Program-made: the position numbers and the translations under genes
The notes under the pieces: generated by a model
What the model saw: the letters and a program-made list of their open reading frames with translations, nothing else
Databases searched by the model: none
Told to the model about the DNA's origin: nothing
Part shown: piece after piece, positions 13,898-22,074 of the stretch
Numbering within the stretch: the stretch's first letter is position 1
Layout of the letters: each line of letters begins with the position of its first letter
NCBI GenBank assembly: GCA_031976175.1
Contig: DALYLR010000039.1
Location: forward strand, 1-26,292
DNA length: 26,292 nucleotides
Direction: 5' to 3'
From: DMER01 sp003451645
Lineage (GTDB): Bacteria > Pseudomonadota > Alphaproteobacteria > Micropepsales > Micropepsaceae

Positions 13898-15210
13898 GGT
13901 TCGGCAGCCTTCAGCGCCGGTTGGATCTGCCGCCACAAGCTCTTGTTGAACGACACAATGTTGGACACGGCCTCGTGGCTGAAGGCGGCACCTGACCACC
14001 AAATGTTCCCCTGTCCTTGGATCGCCTGCATCCGCGACACCAAGCCGTCCCGCACGGCCTCGCGCCGATAGAGTGGGAAGTAGGTCCACCGCTTTTGCAA
14101 GATTGTCCGCCGGTACGCCGCACCACGCGCATTCACGTCATGGGCCAGACATGCTTGGAGTGCCGCCGAGGAGTCTGACGTCCCATATTGCCCGCTGAGA
14201 TAAACGGATTGCGTCAGGGGCGTAACGCGGCCGCGCGGCAAGCGCCGTGCGCTGAGCATTTGTCCACGCGGGGCGCCTGGATAAAGCGTATGGCTATAGG
14301 CTTCGGCTTCATGTTTGGTGAACCAATTGTCCGCTTCAAACAGGGTCGTGACATACTCGCCCCATTCGATTGCGTCGCAGACCTCCTTTTCTTGCTGGGA
14401 CAGCCGTAAGAACTTCGCGGCGTCTCCCGGCGCCACGGTGATGATCGCATGGGCGAATTGCTCGGTTCCGGATGGCGATGTCACAGCCACGCCGGCATTG
14501 CGCCGCTCAAGCCCCAGGACCGGCTCTGCGGTGCGTATATCCAGGCCCTTGGTGAGCCGCTCCCAAAAGACTTGCCACCCGCCATCCGGCATTTTGATCT
14601 GGCCCAGCGCGCCCGACAGGATGAGGCCGGGCGTGCACCAGCGCAAGGCTTGCAACACGCTGACCTCGTCGAGGAATCCGTAGCCCATATTCGTCAGCGC
14701 CCGTAACATAAAGCGCCGGATACGGACGAGTTTGTGCTGATGCAGCCATGCATCGATCGTCATGGCGCTTTCATCACGCACTTGGGGGTGGTTCGGCCTC
14801 TTCGCCACGGCAAGGGTATGATTGCGCCACAAGCGCATATAGACCAGCATTTCGCTGGCAAGACTTGCGCCCGGACCCGCACGGACAAAGTCCATAAGAG
14901 GCACGCCGTCCACCAATTGGGTTCCCAGTGGCGTTTGCTTGATCCCAAAGTCGCGCATCCAACGGTTGGTGAGCCGATGTGCCAAGGTGGAATAGCACGT
15001 GCCCATCTCGTGCAGCGCACCACCATAGGCAAATGTCATTGATTTGCCGCCGATCCTAGGCGCCGCTTCATAGACAGAGACATCTGCTTGCTTGGACTCG
15101 GCGATTAACTTTGCCATTGAGGCACCCGCAGGGCCGCCGCCGATGATGGCGATGCGAGGCGTGTTTTGTTTACCTGTGGTGGAATTGAAGGCGAGGCGGC
15201 GCGTAGACAT
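13858..15210 (-). CDS. FAD-dependent oxidoreductase (amine-oxidase/NAD(P)-binding fold)
   Basis: 450 residues. Residues 19-50 hold the dinucleotide-binding motif IAIIGGGPAGASMAKLI with an acidic end of the second strand (VYEAA) and the following RIGGKS, as in flavin-containing amine oxidase and protoporphyrinogen-oxidase-like proteins. The C-terminal FAD contact region reads NIWWSGAAFSHEAVSN (about 402-417), in the usual position of the family's GE motif. AAAGG lies about 10 bases before the ATG at 15210. The substrate is unknown; polyamines, carotenoid or sterol-like compounds are all possible. It is divergent from the histidine kinase and convergent with the redox cassette, whose last gene it overlaps by 40 bases. 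Confidence 0.82.
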   Translation of the reverse strand: MSTRRLAFNSTTGKQNTPRIAIIGGGPAGASMAKLIAESKQADVSVYEAAPRIGGKSMTFAYGGALHEMGTCYSTLAHRLTNRWMRDFGIKQTPLGTQLVDGVPLMDFVRAGPGASLASEMLVYMRLWRNHTLAVAKRPNHPQVRDESAMTIDAWLHQHKLVRIRRFMLRALTNMGYGFLDEVSVLQALRWCTPGLILSGALGQIKMPDGGWQVFWERLTKGLDIRTAEPVLGLERRNAGVAVTSPSGTEQFAHAIITVAPGDAAKFLRLSQQEKEVCDAIEWGEYVTTLFEADNWFTKHEAEAYSHTLYPGAPRGQMLSARRLPRGRVTPLTQSVYLSGQYGTSDSSAALQACLAHDVNARGAAYRRTILQKRWTYFPLYRREAVRDGLVSRMQAIQGQGNIWWSGAAFSHEAVSNIVSFNKSLWRQIQPALKAAEPQSLRKLEMSVSR

Positions 15211-15428
15211 GCGAGCGAGCCTTTCTCTAGTATAAGTGTAAAATCTTCAGCGAATGAATCATGTTCAATACTGTTAATCAATCCTTAATTGGTTAACAAT
15301 CGGCGTAATTTCGATGTCTTGTTAATAATCGTAAACATTAATACAAACGCATGAATGCGCTCGGCCCGATTGGGATCAGTTTAAGGAAGTCCATGTAGTT
15401 TGCTGGTTCCACCCGCCTGGGGATCAGT
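15211..15428. promoter_or_regulatory. AT-rich divergent promoter region
   Basis: This 218-base gap serves the flavoprotein gene (minus) and the histidine kinase gene (plus). Bases ~15230-15350 are strikingly AT-rich with several TTAA words, including the CtrA-like site listed next. A second partial match, TTAA-N7-AAAC, lies at 15322-15336. No -35/-10 pair is certain. Confidence 0.5.
15273..15297. promoter_or_regulatory. CtrA-like site TTAA-N7-TTAA within a palindrome
   Basis: TTAA (15274-15277), seven bases, TTAA (15285-15288) matches the CtrA box TTAA-N7-TTAA(C), except that the last base is T. It lies within the imperfect palindrome GTTAATCAAT-CCTTA-ATTGGTTAAC (9 of 10 arm bases). CtrA is the alphaproteobacterial cell-cycle/motility regulator, so control of the kinase gene would be plausible, but another dimeric regulator could use the palindrome. 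Confidence 0.4.
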
Positions 15429-17090
15429 ATGACGGATGACCAAGAGCCCGCCCTGCACGGTGCCGCGCCGAGCGACGCGGTGCTTGGCGAAGTGCGCCGC
15501 CAGCAGCAAATCTATCTGGTCAAGCAGCTGCCGATCGTCATGGGCGTCAATCTGGCGAACGGCGCGCTAGTGACTTTGCTCTTCTCCGTACAGGGATTGA
15601 TGCCTCTGGCTCTGGGGTGGTTCGCCTGCCTCTTTTTGATTTCTGCAGTACAGTTTGCTGGCTGGAGACAGCTGCGGGACCGGCCCATGCCAAAGTCCGT
15701 CTCTGGCCGCTCTTTGCGGCGGGCCGAACATCTCTCAGTCCTACTGGGGACAGTTTGGGGAGCGGTGTGTTTGGCGCCGACGGAGTCTCAGTCCTATCAT
15801 ATGTTTCTCGCGGTCTTGATCGCTGGCATGACGGCAGGGACGGCGAGCGTGCTGAACCCGCTGCCGCGGATCATCATTCACTTCGCCTTGCCTGCGCTCA
15901 CACTCCTTGCCCTGAGGATGCTCTATGAGGGCAGCGCGCTGCATCTCATTGTCGCCGCCCTGAGTGTGGTTTTTGGCCTTGCGCTCTTTCGGGGAAGCTT
16001 TCGGGCGTATCAGCAATTCGAAGGGCTTGTGGCGCAAAGCCACGCCTTGCATGAGGCGCGCGCTGATCTGGTCGACGCTCTGCAATCCAGCCAGGACGCC
16101 TTTGCCCTGTTCGATGCCTCGGGCAAGCTGACCATCGCCAACAATCATTTCCGCAATTGGTTCCCTGGTGCCGAGGCGTTGGATGAGCGCGGCGGAAGCA
16201 TGTCGCATCAGCAACTCGGTCAACGCTGGGTCCAAAGTGTCGTGACGCCAAAAGCGCGCGGCGGCTTTGTGGCTGTCCACACTGATATCACGCCGCTCAA
16301 AGCGCGTGAGGAAGAGATCATCGAGCGTATGCGCGAGGCAGAAGAGGCCAACCGCGCCAAGTCAGAATTTCTGGCGAATATGAGCCACGAATTGCGCACG
16401 CCCCTGAACGCCATCATCGGTTTTGCCGAGATGCTGCATGGCGAGATATTTGGGAAGCTGGGCTCTCCGAAATACCGGGAATACAGCCTCGATATTTTCA
16501 ACAGCGCCAATCATTTGCTGGCCATCATCACGGACATCCTGGACCTCTCTAAGATTGAGTCCCAGAAATACGAGGTCACGCCGGAGCGCGTTGCCCCGCG
16601 CGACACTCTGCACTGGGTATCGACCTTGTGGCAGCATCAGCCGCGCACTGCGCACCGCAAGCCTTTGGACATCTCCATTGCGACGGAATTTGGGGATCTG
16701 ATGGCCGATCCACGGGCCTTCAAGCAAATCCTGCTCAATCTCGTCAACAATGCCTACAAGTTCACGCCAGAGACCGGGCGCGTGGGCGTTGATGCGCTCA
16801 TCAACGAAGCAGGCGAGCCCACGATTACGGTGTGGGACACCGGAATCGGTATCCCGGCCGACAAGCTCGACGATGTCCGCAAGCCGTTCCACCAGGTGGA
16901 GAGCGCCTTCCAACGCAAATATCAGGGCACGGGGCTTGGCCTTTCGATCTCCGAAGCGCTGATCAAGATGCATGGCGGGCGGATAGAGCTGCAAAGCGAA
17001 CTGGGCGTGGGCACCCGCGTCAGCGTGATCTTCCCAGCCGCGGCGCATATGCTAAATGAGCCGCGCAAACTGCGCCTTGTCAGCGCTTGA
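15429..17090 (+). CDS. Membrane PAS sensor histidine kinase (PleC/DivJ-like)
   Basis: 553 residues, with GGGGAT six bases before the ATG. Residues ~32-190 contain about six hydrophobic helices as sensor/anchor. A compact PAS-like domain follows (~213-292, ending in the PAC-like VHTDITPLKARE); it is shorter than usual, perhaps with an internal deletion near 255-280. A coiled coil leads to the H-box EFLANMSHELRTPLN with phospho-acceptor His320. The ATPase domain has the N-box NLVNNAYKFTP (Asn441), DTGIGIP (470-476) and GTGLGLSI (500-507). There is no receiver domain and no adjacent response regulator, so the partner is encoded elsewhere; an HPt gene lies 1.5 kb downstream. The CtrA-like site upstream hints at cell-cycle control. 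Confidence 0.9.
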   Translation: MTDDQEPALHGAAPSDAVLGEVRRQQQIYLVKQLPIVMGVNLANGALVTLLFSVQGLMPLALGWFACLFLISAVQFAGWRQLRDRPMPKSVSGRSLRRAEHLSVLLGTVWGAVCLAPTESQSYHMFLAVLIAGMTAGTASVLNPLPRIIIHFALPALTLLALRMLYEGSALHLIVAALSVVFGLALFRGSFRAYQQFEGLVAQSHALHEARADLVDALQSSQDAFALFDASGKLTIANNHFRNWFPGAEALDERGGSMSHQQLGQRWVQSVVTPKARGGFVAVHTDITPLKAREEEIIERMREAEEANRAKSEFLANMSHELRTPLNAIIGFAEMLHGEIFGKLGSPKYREYSLDIFNSANHLLAIITDILDLSKIESQKYEVTPERVAPRDTLHWVSTLWQHQPRTAHRKPLDISIATEFGDLMADPRAFKQILLNLVNNAYKFTPETGRVGVDALINEAGEPTITVWDTGIGIPADKLDDVRKPFHQVESAFQRKYQGTGLGLSISEALIKMHGGRIELQSELGVGTRVSVIFPAAAHMLNEPRKLRLVSA

Positions 17091-17210
17091 GACCCCCGGA
17101 GCTAATTCCTTCCCGGTCATGTCTTGAAAAGCGGGTCAGGACACCAAATCTTATAGTTGGCGACGCATGCCCGCTTTGGGGCGCGGCCAAGAATGGGAGT
17201 GGGTACAGCC

Positions 17211-17444
17211 ATGAATGAGGTTCGCAATTCTGGCGACGTATGGTCGCTCGTGAAGCCTGCGGCGGGCTTGCTGGTCCTCGGCGTCATCGGCCTTGCCCTG
17301 GTCGGCGTGTTCATGGGCATCACCAGCGCCTTGATCAGCTTTGCGTCGTGGGTCGCCATAAGGGTTTTGCCCATACTCGCGGTTGGCGCGCTTTTCTATT
17401 GGATCGCCCGCGAGACCGGCCTTTTGGCCAAGTTGCGGCGATAG
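17211..17444 (+). CDS. Small two-helix membrane protein, 77 aa
   Basis: ATG 17211 with GGAG about 11 bases upstream; the upstream TTG at 17157 would add 18 basic residues without SD. Two hydrophobic segments (about 16-40 and 43-66) are joined closely and the end is basic (LLAKLRR). No family is recognised. It stands alone between the kinase and the PLP enzyme. The gap upstream (17091-17210) contains a TTGAAA box but no clear -10. Confidence 0.65.
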   Translation: MNEVRNSGDVWSLVKPAAGLLVLGVIGLALVGVFMGITSALISFASWVAIRVLPILAVGALFYWIARETGLLAKLRR

Positions 17445-17525
17445 GCCTGAGGTCTGGACGGCCTGGCCGGGATTAGGTTAGCCAAATGGGCTTAACCGGC
17501 AATCCCTCCAAGAGGCCTCCAGACC

Positions 17526-18569
17526 ATGCATTTCGCGAGCGATAACACGACCGGCGCAGCGCCGGAGGTGTGGGCTGCATTGGCGCAGGCCAACGCGGGA
17601 AATGCGCCGAGCTATGGCGCCGATCACTGGACCCAATCGGCGCAAGCCAAAATGCGCGCGCTGTTTGAGCGCGACGTCGCGGTGTTCCCGGTTGTGTCGG
17701 GTGTGGCTGCAAACTGTCTTGCGATCAGTGCTTATTGTGGCCGAACCAGCTCGGTATTTGCCCATGATGAGGCCCATATTCTGGTCCATGAGGCGACAGC
17801 GCCAGAGTTCTATACTGGCGCCCGGTTTGTTCCGGTCCCGGGGCAGCATGGAAAGATCGACCCCAGGGCGCTCGCCGATGCCCTCGCTCGAAGCGGCCGC
17901 GGCGATCTGCATTGCCCGCAAGCGGCAGTCTTGAGCCTGACGCAAGCCACAGAAGTTGGGACGGTCTATCACCCAGCCGAAATTGCTGAGCTTAGCCGCA
18001 TCGCCCACGATGCCGGCATGCGGGTGCATATGGATGGCGCGCGCTTTGTTAATGCAGTCGCTGCATTAGGTTGCTCGCCAGCTGAAGTGACATGGCGCGC
18101 TGGCGTCGATGTCCTATCCTTTGGTTTGACGAAGAATGGCGCGCTCGCAGCCGAAGCGGTGGTGTTCTTCGATCCGGGACATGCAGCGGAATTTGCCTTC
18201 TTGCGCAAGCGCGCCGGGCACCTCGTCTCCAAGATGCGTTTTGTCTCGGCCCAGATTGACGCCATGCTTGAAGACGGGTTGTGGCTGCGTCTGGCGCAGC
18301 ACGCCAACCGCGCCGCCTTACGATTGGCCGACGGTCTTGCGTCGATCAAAGGTGTTCACTTTGACATTCCGGTGCAAAGCAATAGCATTTTTCCAATTAT
18401 GGATGGTGGTCTTTGCGCGGCCTTGCAGGAGAAAGGCGCGCACTTCTACCCCTGGGGTGGCCCGCAGCCTGACGGCGCCCAACGTGTCCGCCTGGTAACC
18501 TCCTTCCTAACCAGTGACCAGGACATTGAGCGGTTTGTCACTTTGGCCAGGACCTTAAGTGGGGCTTAA
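17526..18569 (+). CDS. ltaE: Low-specificity L-threonine aldolase-type PLP enzyme
   Basis: 347 residues, the usual length for the beta-eliminating lyase/threonine aldolase family (fold-type I PLP enzymes). The reaction is cleavage of threonine or allo-threonine to glycine and acetaldehyde. Motifs: FASDNTTGAAPEV at the start, SGVAANCLAI (58-67), HDEAHILVHEATAPE, MDGARF with Asp170 (binds the PLP ring nitrogen) and Lys203 in SFGLTKNG (Schiff base). AGAGG lies about 10 bases before ATG 17526. No operon partner is obvious. A related activity such as phenylserine aldolase cannot be excluded. Confidence 0.88.
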   Translation: MHFASDNTTGAAPEVWAALAQANAGNAPSYGADHWTQSAQAKMRALFERDVAVFPVVSGVAANCLAISAYCGRTSSVFAHDEAHILVHEATAPEFYTGARFVPVPGQHGKIDPRALADALARSGRGDLHCPQAAVLSLTQATEVGTVYHPAEIAELSRIAHDAGMRVHMDGARFVNAVAALGCSPAEVTWRAGVDVLSFGLTKNGALAAEAVVFFDPGHAAEFAFLRKRAGHLVSKMRFVSAQIDAMLEDGLWLRLAQHANRAALRLADGLASIKGVHFDIPVQSNSIFPIMDGGLCAALQEKGAHFYPWGGPQPDGAQRVRLVTSFLTSDQDIERFVTLARTLSGA

Positions 18570-18595
18570 GGGCTATCGCGCTAGGCTTGCAGTTG

Positions 18596-19009
18596 ATGAC
18601 TCAGAACCCCAAATACGTGTTGAGCGAGACACTGGTTGGCGAACCCGACGACATCGCGGATCGCGTGCGGCGGGCTGAGGCCGCGATCTTGGCCATGCGT
18701 ATGGACTTCGTCGCGTGGGCCTCTGACGATATTCAAGTGATGAAAACGCTGTGCGCACAAGCTGCACAAAGCGGAGGCGAAACACCCTTGGCCCGTGATG
18801 CAATCAGGCGCATAGCGCACAACATCAAAGGTCAAGGCGGCAGTTTCGATTGCGCTGAGGTGAGCGCGATTGCTCACGACCTTTGCGAGTATTTGAGGGC
18901 CGCCAGTGGAGCAGGCTGGGTAGCCAGCGCAACCGAAATGGTCAGCAGGCTGAACGACTCTTTGGACGCTGCCAGGCCATCGGAAAGCAAAACACTCAAG
19001 CAAATTTAA
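18596..19009 (+). CDS. Orphan HPt (histidine phosphotransfer) protein
   Basis: 137 residues from ATG 18596; a TTG three codons earlier is possible and the SD is weak. The core is a helical bundle with the HPt motif AHNIKGQGGSF: His75 is the phospho-acceptor, followed by Lys78, Gly79 and Gly81. The N-terminal ~60 residues are additional. Cytoplasmic phosphorelay intermediate that would accept phosphate from a receiver domain of a hybrid kinase; no hybrid kinase or receiver is in the window, and the nearby kinase at 15429 has no receiver. It is followed 44 bases later by the pentapeptide-repeat gene. Confidence 0.85.
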   Translation: MTQNPKYVLSETLVGEPDDIADRVRRAEAAILAMRMDFVAWASDDIQVMKTLCAQAAQSGGETPLARDAIRRIAHNIKGQGGSFDCAEVSAIAHDLCEYLRAASGAGWVASATEMVSRLNDSLDAARPSESKTLKQI

Positions 19010-19053
19010 GTGCTCTTTAGCGTCTCAGCCCTATTCTGCAGGTGGTAGTAGAT

Positions 19054-20376
19054 GTGGATCGTGGCCGGCGCCTCCTTATGCCTTTGCAAGACACCAAGAG
19101 CCAACTGACGCGCCTGACGCAGCAGGATGCGCATTTGGTTGTCACCAAACACGAAATCCTGCTCACGGGCCGGCTTGGCGGGGCACGCGCGAATTTCTCA
19201 TTCTGCGATCTGACGGGTGTTGATCTGTCCAATCGCAATCTGGCGGATGCGATCTTCACCGGCGCGTTGCTGGCCGAGGCGAACCTGTCGCATGCCAAGA
19301 TGGACGCCTGTAACCTCTTTGGCGCTGACTTGCGCCGGTCCAACTTTGCAGGTGCCAGTTTGCGCCGCGCCGACATGCGCGGCGTGTCCTTGCGGGGAGC
19401 CAATCTAACGGGTGCTGATCTGTTCGAGGCCGATCTGCGGGAGGGCGTGATCGCCGAACAAAAGCGCGGCGGACCCTTCCGGGTCCTGCAGCACGCGCTC
19501 GAGACCGATATGCCGAACGCGGTGTTCAACTCCGCCAGCCTCGAGCGTGTGAAGATGACCGGCGTCGCGGCGCTGCAGGCGGATTTCACGGACGCGATGA
19601 TGCGCGGCGCGAGGCTGACGCGAGCCAATCTGCGCCAGGACATCCTGGCGGGGGCAGTCCTCGAGAACGCAGACTTATCCGGCTGCGATCTCTCGGGCGC
19701 GGTGTTGCGCGGCGCGGTCCTCATCGGCGCGACCATGGCGCAGGCCAATCTGGATGGCGCTGATATGGATGGCGTCCTGCTCGACATCGAGGCGGGCAAG
19801 GTCATCCCTGCCGACCAACTGATGCTCATGCTGTCGCAGCACCATAATTGGGTGGATAGTGACGGCCGGTCAGGCAAGCCATGCAATCTGGCCGATAGCG
19901 ATGTTCGCGCCCTGAAGTCCTTGGCAGAGTGGCGCTTGACCGCGCTATGCGCCCCGAGGGCTGTTTTCTATGGGCTTGATCTATCCGGCGTTAGTTTGCA
20001 AGGTGCGCAGCTCGCTGGTGCCGATTTGCGCAACGCCATCCTTAAGGGTGCCGATCTGCGTGGTGCCAATTTGTCCGAGGCCCGCATGAATGGCGCTGAT
20101 TTACGCGACGCGCAATTAGGGCCGCTCTTGGTTGGCGATACGCGGCTTATCCCGTCCAAGCTCAATCAAGCCAATTTGCGGTTTGCGGATTTGCGCGGCG
20201 CCCAGTTGCGGCTTGCTGATCTTTCGGGGGCCGATCTGTCCTATGCCAACCTGTCTAGTGCCAAACTGCACCAAGCCAATTTTGCGCGGGCGCAAATGAC
20301 GGGTACGAAGGTCGATTCTCAGGGGCACAATGACGCAATGTTGGCTGGTGCCATCGGCGTCGCGTCATCGCGCTAG
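19054..20376 (+). CDS. Pentapeptide-repeat protein with two repeat blocks
   Basis: 440 residues from GTG 19054, chosen because AGGTGG lies 8 bases upstream; GTG 19042 and ATG 19078 (MPLQDTKSQ) are in-frame alternatives. After a ~40-residue head the protein consists of A(D/N)LXX repeats (for example ANLTGADLFEADL, ENADLSGCDLSG). Block one covers about residues 50-245 and includes a ~25-residue interruption after the fourth turn (EQKRGGPFRVL). A ~90-residue non-repeat middle follows (IEAGKVIPADQLM to LCAPRAVF), then block two (~310-425). Such proteins fold as a right-handed quadrilateral beta-helix; some mimic DNA and bind gyrase, but most have unknown roles. Its end lies 14 bases from the convergent hydrolase. 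Confidence 0.88.
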   Translation: MDRGRRLLMPLQDTKSQLTRLTQQDAHLVVTKHEILLTGRLGGARANFSFCDLTGVDLSNRNLADAIFTGALLAEANLSHAKMDACNLFGADLRRSNFAGASLRRADMRGVSLRGANLTGADLFEADLREGVIAEQKRGGPFRVLQHALETDMPNAVFNSASLERVKMTGVAALQADFTDAMMRGARLTRANLRQDILAGAVLENADLSGCDLSGAVLRGAVLIGATMAQANLDGADMDGVLLDIEAGKVIPADQLMLMLSQHHNWVDSDGRSGKPCNLADSDVRALKSLAEWRLTALCAPRAVFYGLDLSGVSLQGAQLAGADLRNAILKGADLRGANLSEARMNGADLRDAQLGPLLVGDTRLIPSKLNQANLRFADLRGAQLRLADLSGADLSYANLSSAKLHQANFARAQMTGTKVDSQGHNDAMLAGAIGVASSR

Positions 20377-20390
20377 GGGCCTACGGCATC

Positions 20391-21317
20391 TTATTGCGCC
20401 GCGCGGCGGATCATCATGTCTGGCGTGCGTGCCTTGATGAAGGACGCTGAGCGTGTCAGTGAGACTTTCGCCTCTGAAAGGTCGGGAATTGCCTGGAAGA
20501 AGTGCGGCATCCCTTCATAGACCTCCACATTCACATTCACGCTCGCGGCGGCCGCACGCTCGCCGATCCTGCTCGCATCGTCCTTCAGGACCTCAAGGCT
20601 GCCAGCGTGGATCATCAGCGGCGGAAGGCCGCGGTAATCGCCGTAAATCGGCGAGGCGAAGGGGTCGGCCGGTGATGTGCCGCGCAAATAGTGCCGCGCG
20701 CAGACGCCCAAGATTTCCCAGCTTAATGTGTCGTCGGACTTGCTGTTCTTGAGCATAGACCAGCCGGACATGGTCAAATCCGCCCAGGGAGAGAAGCAAA
20801 CGGCCGCTGCCGGCAGTGGCAGGCCAGCGTTCCGAAGTGCCAAGAGCGTGGCCAAAGCCAAGCCGCCGCCAGAGCCGTCGCCCGCGAAAATCACATGCTG
20901 CGGCAGCAATCCCTGGCTGAGCAGCCAGCGATAGGCGTCTGCAGCATCACGCAAGGCGGCCGGATAGGGATGTTCAGGGGCAAGCCTGTATTGCGGGACA
21001 AGAATCCGCGCGCCAGAGGCCTGCGCGAGACGCGCCACAAACGGCCTGTGGCCCTCGGGCGAACCCGCAATAAAGCCGCCGCCGTGAAAATAGAGAATGA
21101 CCCTGCGCGCTGCCGCGCCATCAGGAATGACCCATTCCCCGCGCATCGATGAAATGAGAACCGGAGAAACCTCAGTTCCCCGAAGGATCGGTCCAAAGCC
21201 AGACCAATATCCATTGAGCGCCTTGCGATGGTCTTCGACTGATGCGGCCGGATCGAAATCCGAACCTCGCCTGGCTATTGCCGGACGGCGCATCATCGAA
21301 CGCGGCCAATTAATCAT
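20391..21317 (-). CDS. HSL-family alpha/beta hydrolase with altered catalytic residues
   Basis: 308 residues from ATG 21317, normal for hormone-sensitive-lipase-type esterases; a TTG at 21398 (with GAGG upstream) is the alternative. The oxyanion motif YFHGGGF and the motifs VPQYRLAPEHPYPAAL are typical. The nucleophile elbow, normally GDSAGG, reads GDGSGGGLA: the Ser position is Gly and the next residue is Ser. The acid motif, normally GSDEVLLDD, reads GSLEVLKDD, so the catalytic Asp is Leu. The His motif GMPHFF is kept. The codons were checked on the strand. The enzyme may be inactive, may use the shifted Ser, or may have a different role. It converges on the pentapeptide gene. Confidence 0.85.
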   Translation of the reverse strand: MINWPRSMMRRPAIARRGSDFDPAASVEDHRKALNGYWSGFGPILRGTEVSPVLISSMRGEWVIPDGAAARRVILYFHGGGFIAGSPEGHRPFVARLAQASGARILVPQYRLAPEHPYPAALRDAADAYRWLLSQGLLPQHVIFAGDGSGGGLALATLLALRNAGLPLPAAAVCFSPWADLTMSGWSMLKNSKSDDTLSWEILGVCARHYLRGTSPADPFASPIYGDYRGLPPLMIHAGSLEVLKDDASRIGERAAAASVNVNVEVYEGMPHFFQAIPDLSEAKVSLTRSASFIKARTPDMMIRRAAQ

Positions 21318-21456
21318 ACTGTACTCATCCCGCGCAGCGTACCGTTGGCCCCCCAACGCCAGCCCGGCACATAAAACGCATGCCGAAGGCCCCGCCAAGA
21401 AGAACGATACCTCAAAGAACCCTTAATTCCAAGGCGGATATGCACTGAGGCTGTCA

Positions 21457-21491
21457 CAAAAGGCAAGGGCTTGACAGCGCCAAGCCCTGCC
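21457..21491 (-). terminator. Rho-independent terminator of the first Hsp20 gene
   Basis: Read on the minus strand, GGCAGGGCTTGG and CAAGCCCTTGCC form a strong stem (one bulged base) with a short loop, directly followed by TTTTGT. It begins 22 bases after the Hsp20 stop and lies before the hydrolase start. Confidence 0.75.
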
Positions 21492-21513
21492 GGTGCGCGT
21501 CCTGTTTTCAGGC

Positions 21514-21987
21514 TTAGTTAGCGCTGATCGGGATACGCGAAGATTTCGCCCGTTGTTCTTTGGGCTTGGGGATCACCACTGTCAGGACGCCCTTCTCGAA
21601 CGAGGCCTTTGCGGTGTCGGTGTCAATCGTAAAGGGCAAGCGGATCGAGCGCGAGAAGGCGCCGTATCTGCGTTCGGTGAGGTGATAGTCCTTGGTTTTG
21701 TCATCACGCGCGGATTGCTTTTCGCCCTTGATCGTGAGGACATCGCCAGCAATCGACAATTCAACCTCTTTTTCAGAGAGGCCGGGCAATTCTGCGTGAA
21801 TCTCAAACGCCTCCGCCGTTTCTGCGACATCCAGGCGCGGTGCTGTGAGGGTCAGCTCCTGCCCGCCGGTCAGCCGGCTAAACCCATCGAAAATACGGTT
21901 GACTTCGTTTTGCAGGGCAGAGAAGGGGTCTTCGTTTCTGCGCTGGGCCAGGTCTGTGCCCCATGAAAACGGAACGAGCGTAGGCAT
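21514..21987 (-). CDS. Hsp20-family small heat-shock protein (first copy)
   Basis: 157 residues. AAGGAG lies 10 bases before ATG 21987; an upstream in-frame ATG at 22161 lacks an SD and would cross the promoter. An ATP-independent holdase chaperone. The alpha-crystallin domain spans about residues 45-150: APRLDVAETAEAFEIHAELPGLSEKEVELSI, then DVLTIKGEK, RRYGAFSRSIRLP and the closing FEKGVLTVVIPKP (G-V-L motif). The C-terminal tail ends in SRIPIS, containing the I-P-I (IxI-type) motif for oligomerisation. The N-terminal FSWGTDL...FSALQNEVNRIFDGF is of the class-A/HspA type. A heat-shock promoter and a terminator frame the gene as a single transcript. Confidence 0.93.
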   Translation of the reverse strand: MPTLVPFSWGTDLAQRRNEDPFSALQNEVNRIFDGFSRLTGGQELTLTAPRLDVAETAEAFEIHAELPGLSEKEVELSIAGDVLTIKGEKQSARDDKTKDYHLTERRYGAFSRSIRLPFTIDTDTAKASFEKGVLTVVIPKPKEQRAKSSRIPISAN

Positions 21988-22067
21988 CGCTAATGTCTCC
22001 TTTCTGTGGCTGGTTTCTGTGCCGCTGCCAGCTTGCCCGACATTGAAAAGGGGCAGACTGGTGCGAT
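21988..22067 (-). promoter_or_regulatory. Possible SD-occluding RNA structure in the Hsp20 leader
   Basis: In the ~80-base leader predicted from the heat-shock promoter, CCCCUUU (complement of 22047-22053, within a four-U run) can pair with the SD stretch AAAGGAG (complement of 21997-22003) at 6 of 7 positions. This resembles a fourU-type RNA thermometer in principle. The loop is long (~43 bases) and no folding was run, so this is tentative. Confidence 0.25.
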
Positions 22068-22074
22068 GCCGTGC

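Noticed and set aside
17124..17156. CTTGAAA box as a heat-shock promoter before the 77-aa membrane protein
   Set aside because: The -35 element is perfect but the expected CCCATnT is replaced by CCAAATC, so the match is too weak.
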